A DNA stretch of 38,704 nt. Origin: Methanosarcina spelaei. Its GTDB lineage: Archaea > Halobacteriota > Methanosarcinia > Methanosarcinales > Methanosarcinaceae. The notes beneath the pieces were generated by a model. The model had not been told where the DNA came from, did not search any database, and worked only from the letters and a program-made list of their open reading frames with translations. The stretch is taken from assembly GCF_002287235.1 (NCBI RefSeq), contig NZ_LMVP01000212.1:1-38704 (forward strand), read 5' to 3'. Of this stretch, positions 8,449-16,385 are shown in pieces; the first letter of the stretch is position 1, and every line of letters starts with the position of its first letter. A program made the position numbers and the translations under genes.

Positions 8449-9016
8449 TTATTCTTACTTCTATTAGGTTTCTTGACACTGTCATGAATTTGCTGTAAAT
8501 TCGAAGTCAAATTTTTGTATTCTCTGGTAAAAATTGATCTTCTGACATGAAATCTTCTACCAATTACTTTCTGAAACTTGTTATTTTACAGAAAATCATG
8601 CACACTGATGTAAGAGTATATAATATAAAGTTAAGTCTTCAAAAGTTTTGGAATTCATAAAATCGAATAGAAGCTACTCAATAACTCAAAAGATGGTATT
8701 TCTATCTTACAGTTGCAAAAAATAAATGCAAGAGGATTTAAAAACGTATACTATCTTATTGATACGATCTATCTGAAATAGGAAGCTAAAACTTAAATTA
8801 TCCACATGAAATAGCGAAGAGCCATATTAAAATTTACTTTCTATTTGTTGTTATTTCAGTCTGTCTGTTTCTAAAAGATACTTTTCTTCCTTTTCTGTGA
8901 ATTAGAAATCCTCATAAGTTTGTGTTTTGAGAATCAAACATCAAGATAGCTGAATTTTACTTAGTATACAAGATTTGACGTTTGAATTTACAGAAAATTC
9001 AATAAATTACCAAATG
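8449..9016. other. AT-rich gap between convergent genes, containing one dispersed repeat copy
   Basis: It lies between the 3' ends of the DUF4145 gene and the Gly-rich protein gene. Apart from the dispersed repeat at 8475-8609, nothing was recognised: no ORF, RNA gene or clear terminator hairpin. Confidence 0.5.
8475..8609 (+). mobile_element. Dispersed ~134-bp inverted-repeat element, copy 1
   Basis: This is closely similar to 13184-13315. Shared blocks include atgaatttgctgtaaatt (cacgaatttgctgtaaatt in copy 2), gtcaaatttttgt, aaaaattga, caattacttt and ttttacagaaaatcatg. Both ends carry CTGTAAA / TTTACAG in inverted orientation, so the ends are imperfect inverted repeats. No ORF is present, so it resembles a MITE or an IS end remnant. 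Confidence 0.6.
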
Positions 9017-10360
9017 TTAATATGAATTCGCCTCTATCGATGTAGAACCACCGTCTGCATTACCGCCGTTTCCACCCTTTCCTCCGGGCATTCCAATATT
9101 CAACCCAACGTGTCCTCCATTACCACCACTGCTGCCTCCTCCATTTGCAATATCTTTATTTCCATAAATATTTCCATTTCCACTGATATGGATACTTCCA
9201 CCATTTGAAGAGCCGCCGTTACCGCCATTACCGCCATTACCACCGACTCCACTACCAGTTGCGTCACCGCCATTGCCGCCGACTCCACCTTTCGAAATCC
9301 CACCAATTGCTAAGTTCAGGTTTTGTAGTGCATTTCCACTGTTGCTGATGCTTCCACCATTTGAAGAGCCGCCGTTACCGCCATTACCGCCATTACCACC
9401 GACTCCACTACCAGTTGCGTCACCGCCATTGCCGCCGACTCCACCTTTCGAAATCCCACCAATTGCTAAGTTCAGGTTTTGTAGTGCATTTTCACTGTTG
9501 CTGATGCTTCCACCATTTGAAGAGCCGCCGTTACCGCCATTACCGCCATTACCACCGACTCCACTACCAGTTGCGTCACCGCCATTGCCGCCGACTCCAC
9601 CTTTCGAAATCCCACCAATTGCTAAGTTCAGGTTTTGTAGTGCATTTCCGCTGTTGCTGATGCTTCCACCATTTGAAGAGCCGCCGTTACCGCCGTTACC
9701 GCCATTACCACCGACTCCACCATCAGTTGCGTCACCGCCATTACCACCGTTACCACCGTTTGCGGAGCCTCCATTTTCTGTTTTGTTATCACCAATTGCA
9801 ATTCCACCATTTGCATTACCGCCATTACCGCCGACTCCACCTTTTCCTCCATTTGTACCAGCACCATCAGATCCAGAATCTCCACCGTTGGCAGATCCAC
9901 CGTTAGCACTGCTACCAGTACCGACAACAAGGCCGCCATTAGCAAAACCAGCGAGTCCACCATTACTTCCATTTCCATTAACTGCGCTTCCGCCGTTAGC
10001 AAAACCTTCACCTACGACAATACCGCCACCTCCGGTAACACCATTACCGCCATTAGCAGAACCTTCACCTACAACAAGACCACCAGTTGCACCACCAGTT
10101 CCACCGTCAGCAGATCCATCGCCATATACAATTCCAGCAGGTGTACCGTCAGGTCCAGCATTTGCAGAACCGTGACCGATAACAAGACCACCACTTCCGG
10201 TAGTTAAGATAAAATTTTCAGGTGTGTTGTTTGCTAGAACGCGTCCATCTACAGTAAAACTATTAGCACTTACTGCAGACACTGTTACTGATACCATTAA
10301 AAAAGCCGTAACACAAACTGTCACCATTTTTGTTATCCAATCAAATCCCCGTCTCTCCAT
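9017..10360 (-). CDS. Secreted glycine/asparagine-rich tandem-repeat protein
   Basis: The start is ATG 10360 (MERRGFDWITKMVTV), preceded by a good gatgagg ribosome binding site; an upstream ATG would add 26 residues before the signal peptide. A signal peptide of about 32 residues (VTAFLMVSVTVSAVSA) is followed by a long chain of GGNGG, NGGSANGG and GGVGGNGG motifs with no cysteine or membrane anchor. Residues of the C-terminal half contain a 52-residue repeat ending NLAIGGISK in near-identical copies. This suggests an extracellular fibrous or matrix protein. The start of the mature part (SFTVDGRVLANNTP) looks non-repetitive. The neighbour at 10486-12348 has a similar signal peptide and a GGNGG tail, so the two are likely functionally linked. 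No family is recognised. Confidence 0.75.
   Translation of the reverse strand: MERRGFDWITKMVTVCVTAFLMVSVTVSAVSANSFTVDGRVLANNTPENFILTTGSGGLVIGHGSANAGPDGTPAGIVYGDGSADGGTGGATGGLVVGEGSANGGNGVTGGGGIVVGEGFANGGSAVNGNGSNGGLAGFANGGLVVGTGSSANGGSANGGDSGSDGAGTNGGKGGVGGNGGNANGGIAIGDNKTENGGSANGGNGGNGGDATDGGVGGNGGNGGNGGSSNGGSISNSGNALQNLNLAIGGISKGGVGGNGGDATGSGVGGNGGNGGNGGSSNGGSISNSENALQNLNLAIGGISKGGVGGNGGDATGSGVGGNGGNGGNGGSSNGGSISNSGNALQNLNLAIGGISKGGVGGNGGDATGSGVGGNGGNGGNGGSSNGGSIHISGNGNIYGNKDIANGGGSSGGNGGHVGLNIGMPGGKGGNGGNADGGSTSIEANSY
9207..9690 (-). repeat. 156-bp tandem repeat inside the Gly-rich protein gene
   Basis: The same gaagagccgccgttaccgcc stretch recurs at 9207, 9363, 9519 and 9675, exactly 156 bases apart. 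Three full units are nearly identical at DNA level, with single-base changes only. This encodes 52-residue protein repeats and points to recent unequal recombination. Confidence 0.9.
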
Positions 10361-10485
10361 AATCCTCATCCTTTGCTTGTTAATTGTCAAACAAAACAAG
10401 AGTGGTGAGAATGCAGTCTCACCCACTTTTAACATCAATTTTTAATAAATCATCTTAACAGATCCACCTCAATTATGAGAGGTGC

Positions 10486-12348
10486 CTATAAAACCAACAT
10501 ATTTCCACCGTTTCCACCATTCGCTTGCCCGCCACTGGCGTCTAAAGTGTTTCCGAATACCAATACTGGAGCACTGTTATCTATAGTGGAGGTTGCACTG
10601 CTGGTTGGAGTGTTTGTTACAGTGGATGCAACGTTGCCACCAGTTGCATTTCCTGCATTAGCATTCTGGGAGGCTGTCTGATTATTTGAAACGGCGCCGC
10701 TAGTTGCATTTCCTGCTGCACCACCAGTTTGATTATTTGATACATTGGCTGTATTGCCTCCAACAGTTGCAGTTCCTCCTGCACCACCAGTTGCAGTGGC
10801 TGTCTGATTAGCTGCATTGGTTCCAGTTACAGTTGACGCACCACCAGTTTGATTGGCTGTTTGAGTATTTGTAAGAGCGCCGCTAGTTGCAGTTCCTGTA
10901 CCAGCAGTTTGATTCAAACTGGACGTAGAGGCGCCACCAGTTGCATTTCCTGCTGCACCACCAGTTGAATTGGCTGTCTGAGTATTTGTGAGAGCCTCAC
11001 CAGTTGCATTCGCTGCACCACCAGTTGAATTGGCTGTCAGATTGGACGTAGAGGCGCCACCGGTTGCATTTGCTGCACCAGCAGTTTGATTGACTGTCTG
11101 ATTACCTACAAGGTCGCCACCGGTTGCATTTGTTGCACCAGCAGTCTGATTGATTGCTGGATCATTTGTAAGGGCGCCACCGGTTGCATTTGCTGCACTA
11201 GATGAATTTGCTGTTGCTGCACCACCTGTATTGTTATCTGCAGTGGATGTTATATTCACTGTACTGTTGTCGACTGTAATGTTACCGACTGTAATGTTAC
11301 CGACTGTAATGTTCACCGGGTCCACCGGAGCGGGTCCGGACACAGAACCACCGGTTGCATTTCCTGCTGCACCACTAGATAAATTTGCTGTTGCTGCACC
11401 ACCGGTTGCATTGTTTGTCTGAGTGGCTGTATTGCTGCCACTAGTTGCATTTGCTACACCAGTTTGATTATTTGGTAGATCGGCTGTATTGCTGCCACCA
11501 GTTGAATTTCCTGCACCGCCAGTTGAATTGGACGATCCAGAATTTGTACTGCTGCCACCAGTTGCATTTGTTGTACTAGTCTGATTGGATGATGGAGTGG
11601 CCGAAGAGGCCCCACCAGTTGAAGTTGATGCACCACCAGTTGAATTGGACGATCCAGAATTGCTGCCACCTGTTCCATTTGCTGCACCACTAGTTTGAGT
11701 GGCTGTCGGATTGGCTGCATTGCTGCCACCAGTTGAGTTTACTGGACCATTTTGATTGGTTGAAGTTAGATTAGCTGCAGCGTTGCCACCAGTTGAATTT
11801 GCTGCATTTGCCGTACCACCAGTTTGAGTGTTTGGTAGAGTGGCTGTATTGCTGCCACCAGTTGAATCTGCACTGCTAACTGCAATGGATGACGGATTGG
11901 CCGTATTGCTGCCACCAGTTGAACTGACTGCACCGCCAGTTGTAGTGGTTGATGGATTAGCTGTAACGTTGCCGCTATTTGTTGCACTGGAACTGACATT
12001 GTTTACCGAGGGAGCTGAAGTTGCGACTATGGAGGCAGTGCCGCCAGGAGCGCTTCCGCCGTTTCCACCGTTATTATTCACGATTGTCGTGCCTGGGATT
12101 GTCATGACTGGGGTTTTGTCTTTGCCTATATTCAGATTATTGCTTCCAAAACTGCTTCCGAAACTTTTTCCAAGAAGGTCTCCGAGATTGCTTTTAATAT
12201 TGTTGTTATTGGATTGTTTCAAAGAGCTCTGGAGGCTCTGAAGATTTATTTCTTTTGCACTCGCAGATGCAACAGTAACCGATACTAAGAAAAAGGCGAC
12301 CATCAATAGAACAAGTGCCTTCTTCACTTTTCCAAGTGTTATTCCCAT
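10486..12348 (-). CDS. Secreted Asn/Thr/Gly/Ala-rich protein with about 40 N-glycosylation sequons
   Basis: The start is ATG 12348 with gaggtaat just upstream. A signal peptide of about 31 residues (ALVLLMVAFFLVSVTVASAS) is followed by a short Ser/Asn-rich section. Then come about 480 residues built from NATGGA, NSTGG, NQTGG and similar units. I count about 42 N-X-S/T sites with X not Pro, an extreme density. One part reads VNITVGNITVGNITVDNST near residues 345-363. The tail (GGQANGGNGGNMLVL) resembles the neighbouring Gly-rich protein. There is no C-terminal anchor. By composition it resembles a mucin-like, heavily glycosylated surface or matrix protein. The role is inferred, and no family is recognised. 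Confidence 0.75.
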   Translation of the reverse strand: MGITLGKVKKALVLLMVAFFLVSVTVASASAKEINLQSLQSSLKQSNNNNIKSNLGDLLGKSFGSSFGSNNLNIGKDKTPVMTIPGTTIVNNNGGNGGSAPGGTASIVATSAPSVNNVSSSATNSGNVTANPSTTTTGGAVSSTGGSNTANPSSIAVSSADSTGGSNTATLPNTQTGGTANAANSTGGNAAANLTSTNQNGPVNSTGGSNAANPTATQTSGAANGTGGSNSGSSNSTGGASTSTGGASSATPSSNQTSTTNATGGSSTNSGSSNSTGGAGNSTGGSNTADLPNNQTGVANATSGSNTATQTNNATGGAATANLSSGAAGNATGGSVSGPAPVDPVNITVGNITVGNITVDNSTVNITSTADNNTGGAATANSSSAANATGGALTNDPAINQTAGATNATGGDLVGNQTVNQTAGAANATGGASTSNLTANSTGGAANATGEALTNTQTANSTGGAAGNATGGASTSSLNQTAGTGTATSGALTNTQTANQTGGASTVTGTNAANQTATATGGAGGTATVGGNTANVSNNQTGGAAGNATSGAVSNNQTASQNANAGNATGGNVASTVTNTPTSSATSTIDNSAPVLVFGNTLDASGGQANGGNGGNMLVL

Positions 12349-12967
12349 ATTACCTCTCCAAACGAATTTTATCCAAACGAATTTTATCCAAACGAATTTT
12401 ATCCAAACGAATTTTATTCGTCACATTCGTCATCTCTTTTTTATTATCGATAAATATGTTTTTTATTTTTCTAATTGGATTATTTTATTATATAATAGAC
12501 TTTTTTTTATAGAATTTTTATTTATTTAATTATTCAAGAATAACAAATTATTATTCTTGCATATATTTATCTAATACCAAAATGCATTTCAGTACGAAAT
12601 GAAAATAAATCTACAAGTATATAAGATTAATAGAATAGTTTCTCCTTAATAATTGTACTTTTTCGTAATTTAACTTTATTTATCTAAATTATACCATTAA
12701 TTAATAATAATAGACATGATGGAACTTTAATGGATCATAACTAGCAATATTCCGGACTCTGACCTTTCAATTTAAAAGGGCCAAATCTGGGTATTTTTGA
12801 CCAACCTGCGAAAATGTAAAATAAGAAATGAATTTATAAATTGTTTTTAATTAATCATACAACCTTTAGGTTCCGTTGTAAAAAATATCAAAATCAGCAT
12901 GTAAATCTACAGATAACGAACAAAAGCCAAAATATTCAAGAAGATTTCTCAATATTATAGAACTATT
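12349..12967. other. AT-rich gap with a 15-bp tandem repeat in the leader of the sequon-rich gene
   Basis: The unit ccaaacgaattttat is repeated four times without change at 12358-12417. On the minus strand it lies immediately before the ribosome binding site of the 12348 gene, so it would be in the mRNA leader. The rest (12420-12967) is very AT-rich with no ORF or RNA gene recognised. Confidence 0.7.
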
Positions 12968-13219
12968 TCAAATAATTGATTTATATATTTTAGCTTCATC
13001 ACACATTGCATCAGCTGTTACTTTGTAAGGCCTGTTAACAGGCCTTCCTGTATGTGGTTTATGTGGAGGAAGATAAAGTTCTATAGAATTCCATAGAATG
13101 TCATAGATTTCACGAAATGACATACAAGTAAATTTATAATTTAAACAAAATATTACTTTTGGGATAGGCTCAATGTAATTAACGGCAGTTTCACGAATTT
13201 GCTGTAAATTAGAGGTCAA
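12968..13219 (-). pseudogene. N-terminal remnant of an IS5-like transposase
   Basis: Residues from about 33 (MSFREIYDILWNSIELYLPP, then HKPHTGRPVNRPYK) resemble the N-terminal DUF4096-type region of IS5-family transposases, where W-x-x-I-x-x-x-LPP and TGRP are typical. The catalytic DDE part is missing. The first 30 codons run through a dispersed non-coding repeat (13184-13315) and are unlikely to be original coding sequence. A decayed fragment. Confidence 0.5.
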
Positions 13220-13360
13220 ATTTTTGTCTACTATGATAAAAATTGAGCTTCTGATATATCACTGCCCAATTACTTTATGAGATTTATTATTTTACAGAAA
13301 ATCATGTACACTGCCAAAACTGGCAGTGTCACGAACTTGCTGAAATAAAAGTCAAATTTT
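13184..13360 (+). mobile_element. Dispersed inverted-repeat element, copy 2, plus a partial third copy
   Basis: The element at 13184-13315 starts ggcagtttcacgaatttgct and ends catgtacactgcc, giving imperfect inverted ends. A second start (ggcagtgtcacgaacttgct) follows at 13322 and breaks off near 13360. The junction forms a 9-bp perfect inverted repeat, ACACTGCCA at 13308-13316 with TGGCAGTGT at 13321-13329. Copy 1 is at 8475-8609. Confidence 0.6.
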
Positions 13361-13373
13361 GCATTTATTTAAT

Positions 13374-13898
13374 TTACTGTTCTACGTGGTTGTCCCGATC
13401 CCTTTCAAAAGTCTTATTACGAGCGCGATGAAGACAACGATCACTAGAATCCCTACGATTTTTCTCCGGTTCGATTTTTAGTGCTTTCTCAAATGCTTGC
13501 AAAGCTTCATTGTACTTTTTAAGTATTCCCAGAATAATTCCTTTATTGTGCCATGCCTGTGCATTTGAGGGTTCGAGTTCTGTCACTTTATCAAACACTT
13601 GCAGAGCTTCATCATATTTTCCGAAATTTCTCAGATTTACGCCTTTCTCAATCAAAGCATCAATGTCATCTGACTTACGTAGAGATAGTTTGAGAGCATT
13701 GTCGTTAATCATTGTATCATGCTCTTGATCCATTTTGATTTCCTTAACGAAGATCCTCACATCATATCGTGTTTTACCGTTTTTAGGGATATAATCCCGT
13801 CCAACGTAGCAATTACCAGTAACGCCTATTACCCTATCTGGAACCTCAATCCAAACATCGGCATCAAGGCAATAAAATCGGTTAGGAGATTCGGACAT
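13374..13898 (-). CDS. TPR-repeat protein, probably frameshifted near its C-terminus
   Basis: The start is ATG 13898 with ggagatg upstream. Residues 1-60 form an unrecognised beta-rich domain. Residues from about 80 carry two tetratricopeptide repeats (NLRNFGKYDEALQVFDKVTE and GILKKYNEALQAFEKALKIE), so it is probably a protein-binding scaffold. After KIEPEKNRR the annotated frame is strongly polar and unlike a TPR protein. A one-base shift gives GILVIVVFIALVIRLLKG, a good membrane helix, ending at TAG 13382-13384. A frameshift or membrane-anchored original is therefore likely. It ends right beside the dispersed repeat at 13322-13360. Confidence 0.65.
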   Translation of the reverse strand: MSESPNRFYCLDADVWIEVPDRVIGVTGNCYVGRDYIPKNGKTRYDVRIFVKEIKMDQEHDTMINDNALKLSLRKSDDIDALIEKGVNLRNFGKYDEALQVFDKVTELEPSNAQAWHNKGIILGILKKYNEALQAFEKALKIEPEKNRRDSSDRCLHRARNKTFERDRDNHVEQ

Positions 13899-14309
13899 AT
13901 TTTTACATCTCCATAGTACTCATGTGTTTTAAAGATATATAAATACTAGTATCATTGTATATAAAGAATTAAAACAAAATAATCATGAAAAGTAGACATT
14001 CAAATAACAGACAAAAAACAAAGTGAAAAAGAAGTGTGAAGAAGACATGTGAAGAAGACATGTGAAGAAGACATGTGAAGAAGACATGTGAAGAAGACGT
14101 GTGAAGAAGACATGCGAAGACATGCGAAGAAGACTACGAAACATGCGAAGATGTGTGAAAAAGACGTATTAAGTATCTCAACGAAGAATTTAAAACACTT
14201 CTCGCTTTTACTTTAAAAAACATTTCTGAATTCATTTATCTCAAATAAATACGCGGTTTTAAGGTAAAAACACACATAATCCTGATATAGGCATGACTAG
14301 GGTTCAACT
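13899..14309. other. Gap with TPR promoter and a 13-bp tandem repeat
   Basis: A TATA-like tatttatata on the minus strand near 13936-13945 would serve the TPR gene. From about 14034 to 14160 a 13-bp unit (gtgaagaagacat) is repeated about five times and then decays. No gene was recognised. Confidence 0.6.
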
Positions 14310-14591
14310 TCATAAACCCTGACACTCACGCCAGAAAGCCCTGAATTTCCCACTTACCTGCCCGCAGTAAGTGTCCAGAGGCCTTTCTTTGATCTCAATT
14401 GACAGGTTTGCCTCACCATCCCAGCTAAAATGGGCAATTATTCCCTTTCCTTCAAGAACACCGGAATTTCCGGATTGAACTTCGATTCCATAGTTCCGAA
14501 ATTTTTTCTTCATGCAAGAAAATACATCAGGAGTTACATTTTTGAATTTAATCCCCTGGCAGCCCTCTGTGTCCAGTTTCCTTTCGCCCAT
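14310..14591 (-). CDS. Small conserved protein of unknown function, paralogue of the next gene
   Basis: A 93-residue protein. It shares an alignable pattern with the gene at 14687-14943: FKNVTPDVFSCMKKKF, a Gly-rich turn, LEGKGI, and WDGEANLSIEIKERP. The shared C-terminal block is about 25 residues long (CGQVSGKFRAFWREC here). Three or four cysteines are present, without a clear metal-binding pattern. The family is not recognised, but two tandem related copies with conserved motifs argue that it is a real gene. The start is only weakly supported. Confidence 0.6.
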   Translation of the reverse strand: MGERKLDTEGCQGIKFKNVTPDVFSCMKKKFRNYGIEVQSGNSGVLEGKGIIAHFSWDGEANLSIEIKERPLDTYCGQVSGKFRAFWRECQGL

Positions 14592-14686
14592 AGTCTTAAT
14601 CCAAAACTAATTCCTATGATATGAAACTGATTCTTATATTAGTCCTAAGCCAATTTCTAAATTTCCTAAAGAGTTGAGGCAAAATA

Positions 14687-14943
14687 TTACGAGCCATGGC
14701 AAGCTCTTACGAAAGCTCTCATTTTCTGGGCTGCAACTTCACAGCTGACAATGAAAGGTTTTCCGTAATTGTAATGGTAAGATTAGACTGTCCGTCCCAT
14801 TCGAAACTCGCAGTAATTCCTTTGCCAGATAGTTCTCCTCTATATCCTCCAGGGACGTAGATTCCATTGTCCTGAAGCTTTTTCTTCATACAGTTAAACG
14901 TATCAGGCTTAACGTTACGAAATATTATCGGTCTACAACTCAT
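14687..14943 (-). pseudogene. Tandem paralogue of the previous small gene, with a one-base frameshift
   Basis: The start ATG 14943 has a strong aggagg ribosome binding site nine bases upstream. The annotated frame (74 codons, ending at 14719) matches the neighbour through WDGQSNLTITITE and then diverges into unrelated residues. Adding one A at the AAAA run (14759-14762) restores EKPFIVSCEVAAQKMRAFVR, which aligns with ERPLDTYCGQVSGKFRAFWR of the neighbour and ends at TAA 14687-14689. So the original gene is about 84 residues long, broken by a single base. A sequencing error is an alternative. Confidence 0.65.
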
Positions 14944-14957
14944 TATCCTGTCCTCCT

Positions 14958-15019
14958 AACAGATCTCTAAATACCCTTAACAGATCTCTAAATACCCTTA
15001 ACAGACCTCTAAAACTCTT
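14958..15019 (-). repeat. 21-bp tandem repeat in the leader of the small paralogue
   Basis: The unit aacagatctctaaataccct (21 bp with the final t) starts at 14958, 14979 and 15000; the last copy is partial with one change. It lies just upstream of the ribosome binding site of the 14943 gene. Confidence 0.8.
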
Positions 15020-15203
15020 ACTCAACCGTAAAATCCAGTAAATAAGAATCTTATTTTCCGGAAATAAAAGTGTGATGTAATATGCCGTAAAAAAAGAATG
15101 AGTTGGGTCGAAGGCTGACCCTTAGTAAATTAACTGAGAAGCAGCAGTTGAACTTAAAAGTAGCCGGACTTTGAAGTTAGCCAGACTTTGGAAGTTAGCC
15201 AGA

Positions 15204-16385
15204 CTACTCTATTGCCATTGCTACGAGTTCTACAATATCTATAACCTCGATATTCCCGCCTGCATCCCTGAGGTTCCTTACGCAGAGAGGACAGGAAGTA
15301 ACAATATAATCCACACCTTCCGGCACGTCTTTAAGCCTGTTTCTTGCAAGCTCAAGGGAGATGTCAGGATAACCTGTCCGCACTCCACCTCCGCCGCCGC
15401 AGCAACGTGCGTTTTCTTTAATGTTTTTCATTTCCTTGAGAGTACAGATCGACTGGATAACCTTCCTTGGAGCGTCATAGACCTTGTTATGCCTGCCCAG
15501 GTGGCACGGATCGTGATAAGTAACTGTAAGGTCAAGTTTCTTCAAATTAAGTTCTTCCAGGTGTTCGGCAAGGAATTCAGGGAGACTTATGACCTTAAGT
15601 TCTTCAGGATAGTTATTCTTAAGCGTTGTATAACAACCTGCACAGCTAGTGATAATTGTGTGCGCCCCTACTTTCCTGATCTGCTCAAGATTGTGCTGCA
15701 TAACCTTTTCTGCATCCTCCCTAAATCCGGTACGTAGGAGTGGAGAGGCACAGCAATGCTCGTCAGGCAGAAGAGTTACGCCAAAACGCTGCAGAATATC
15801 AAAGGTTTTTTTGGCAAACTCCGGATAGCGGTAGGAATCGAAACAGCCCACGAAATAAACATAATCTGACTTTTCAGGAAGTTTTGAACGTTCTGTTCCG
15901 GAGAGCCAGTGCTTTCGAGCTCTTGTTTCGCCAAAAGAGTTACCATATGTTATAATAGCCGATTTCAAGTTTTTCTGGGCATCAGTTGTGATACCGCATT
16001 TCACAAGCTGAGCACGAGCAGCTTCCACAACCTCAGGTGGGTTTGCTCCTGCAGGGCATTTGGAAGCGCAGATTCCGCAGGTTGTACAGGAAGCAAGGCT
16101 TGAGAGGACATCTTCGGAAGGAGGTCTTCCTTCAAGCAGGCTTTTAATAATGAGCATTCTGCCTCGTGTGTTGGCAGATTCCCAGCCTACTACGTCAAAC
16201 ACAGGACAAACAGAGCGGCAGGTTCCGCACTGTACGCATCTATAAACCGACCTGCGATCAACCTCAAAGGACTGCTTTTCGCTTTCACTCTCGTTCTCGT
16301 TTATGTTTTTGGGGGTTATTTTGATTTTTTCTGTCTCTTTTGTCTGTTCAGTTTCCTTTTTTCCTTCGTTTTTCATTGTTCTCAC
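15204..16385 (-). CDS. Fe-S subunit of a GlcDF-type 2-hydroxyacid dehydrogenase (CCG-domain protein)
   Basis: Electron-transfer partner of the upstream FAD subunit. Two 4Fe-4S ferredoxin motifs are seen: CVQCGTCRSVCPVF near residue 50 and CTTCGICASKCPAG near 98. Two CCG (HdrD/GlcF-like) domains follow, the first with VGCFDSYRYPEF and EHCCAS, the second with HDPCHLGRHNK and ARCCGGGGGV. These bind non-cubane or additional clusters in HdrB/HdrD relatives. The GTG at 16385 overlaps the stop of the FAD subunit (GTGA), and ATG 16376 is an alternative start. Either way the two are translationally coupled. The in vivo acceptor is unknown. Confidence 0.85.
   Translation of the reverse strand: MRTMKNEGKKETEQTKETEKIKITPKNINENESESEKQSFEVDRRSVYRCVQCGTCRSVCPVFDVVGWESANTRGRMLIIKSLLEGRPPSEDVLSSLASCTTCGICASKCPAGANPPEVVEAARAQLVKCGITTDAQKNLKSAIITYGNSFGETRARKHWLSGTERSKLPEKSDYVYFVGCFDSYRYPEFAKKTFDILQRFGVTLLPDEHCCASPLLRTGFREDAEKVMQHNLEQIRKVGAHTIITSCAGCYTTLKNNYPEELKVISLPEFLAEHLEELNLKKLDLTVTYHDPCHLGRHNKVYDAPRKVIQSICTLKEMKNIKENARCCGGGGGVRTGYPDISLELARNRLKDVPEGVDYIVTSCPLCVRNLRDAGGNIEVIDIVELVAMAIE

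Noticed and set aside
9273-10175. 300-codon plus-strand Pro/Leu-rich ORF
   Set aside because: It is the antisense of the Gly-rich repeat gene (GGNGG codons read backwards as Pro/Leu), with no ribosome binding site or signal peptide; the minus-strand frame has both.
15171-15737. 188-codon plus-strand ORF
   Set aside because: Antisense to the Fe-S subunit, whose minus-strand frame has full ferredoxin and CCG motifs.
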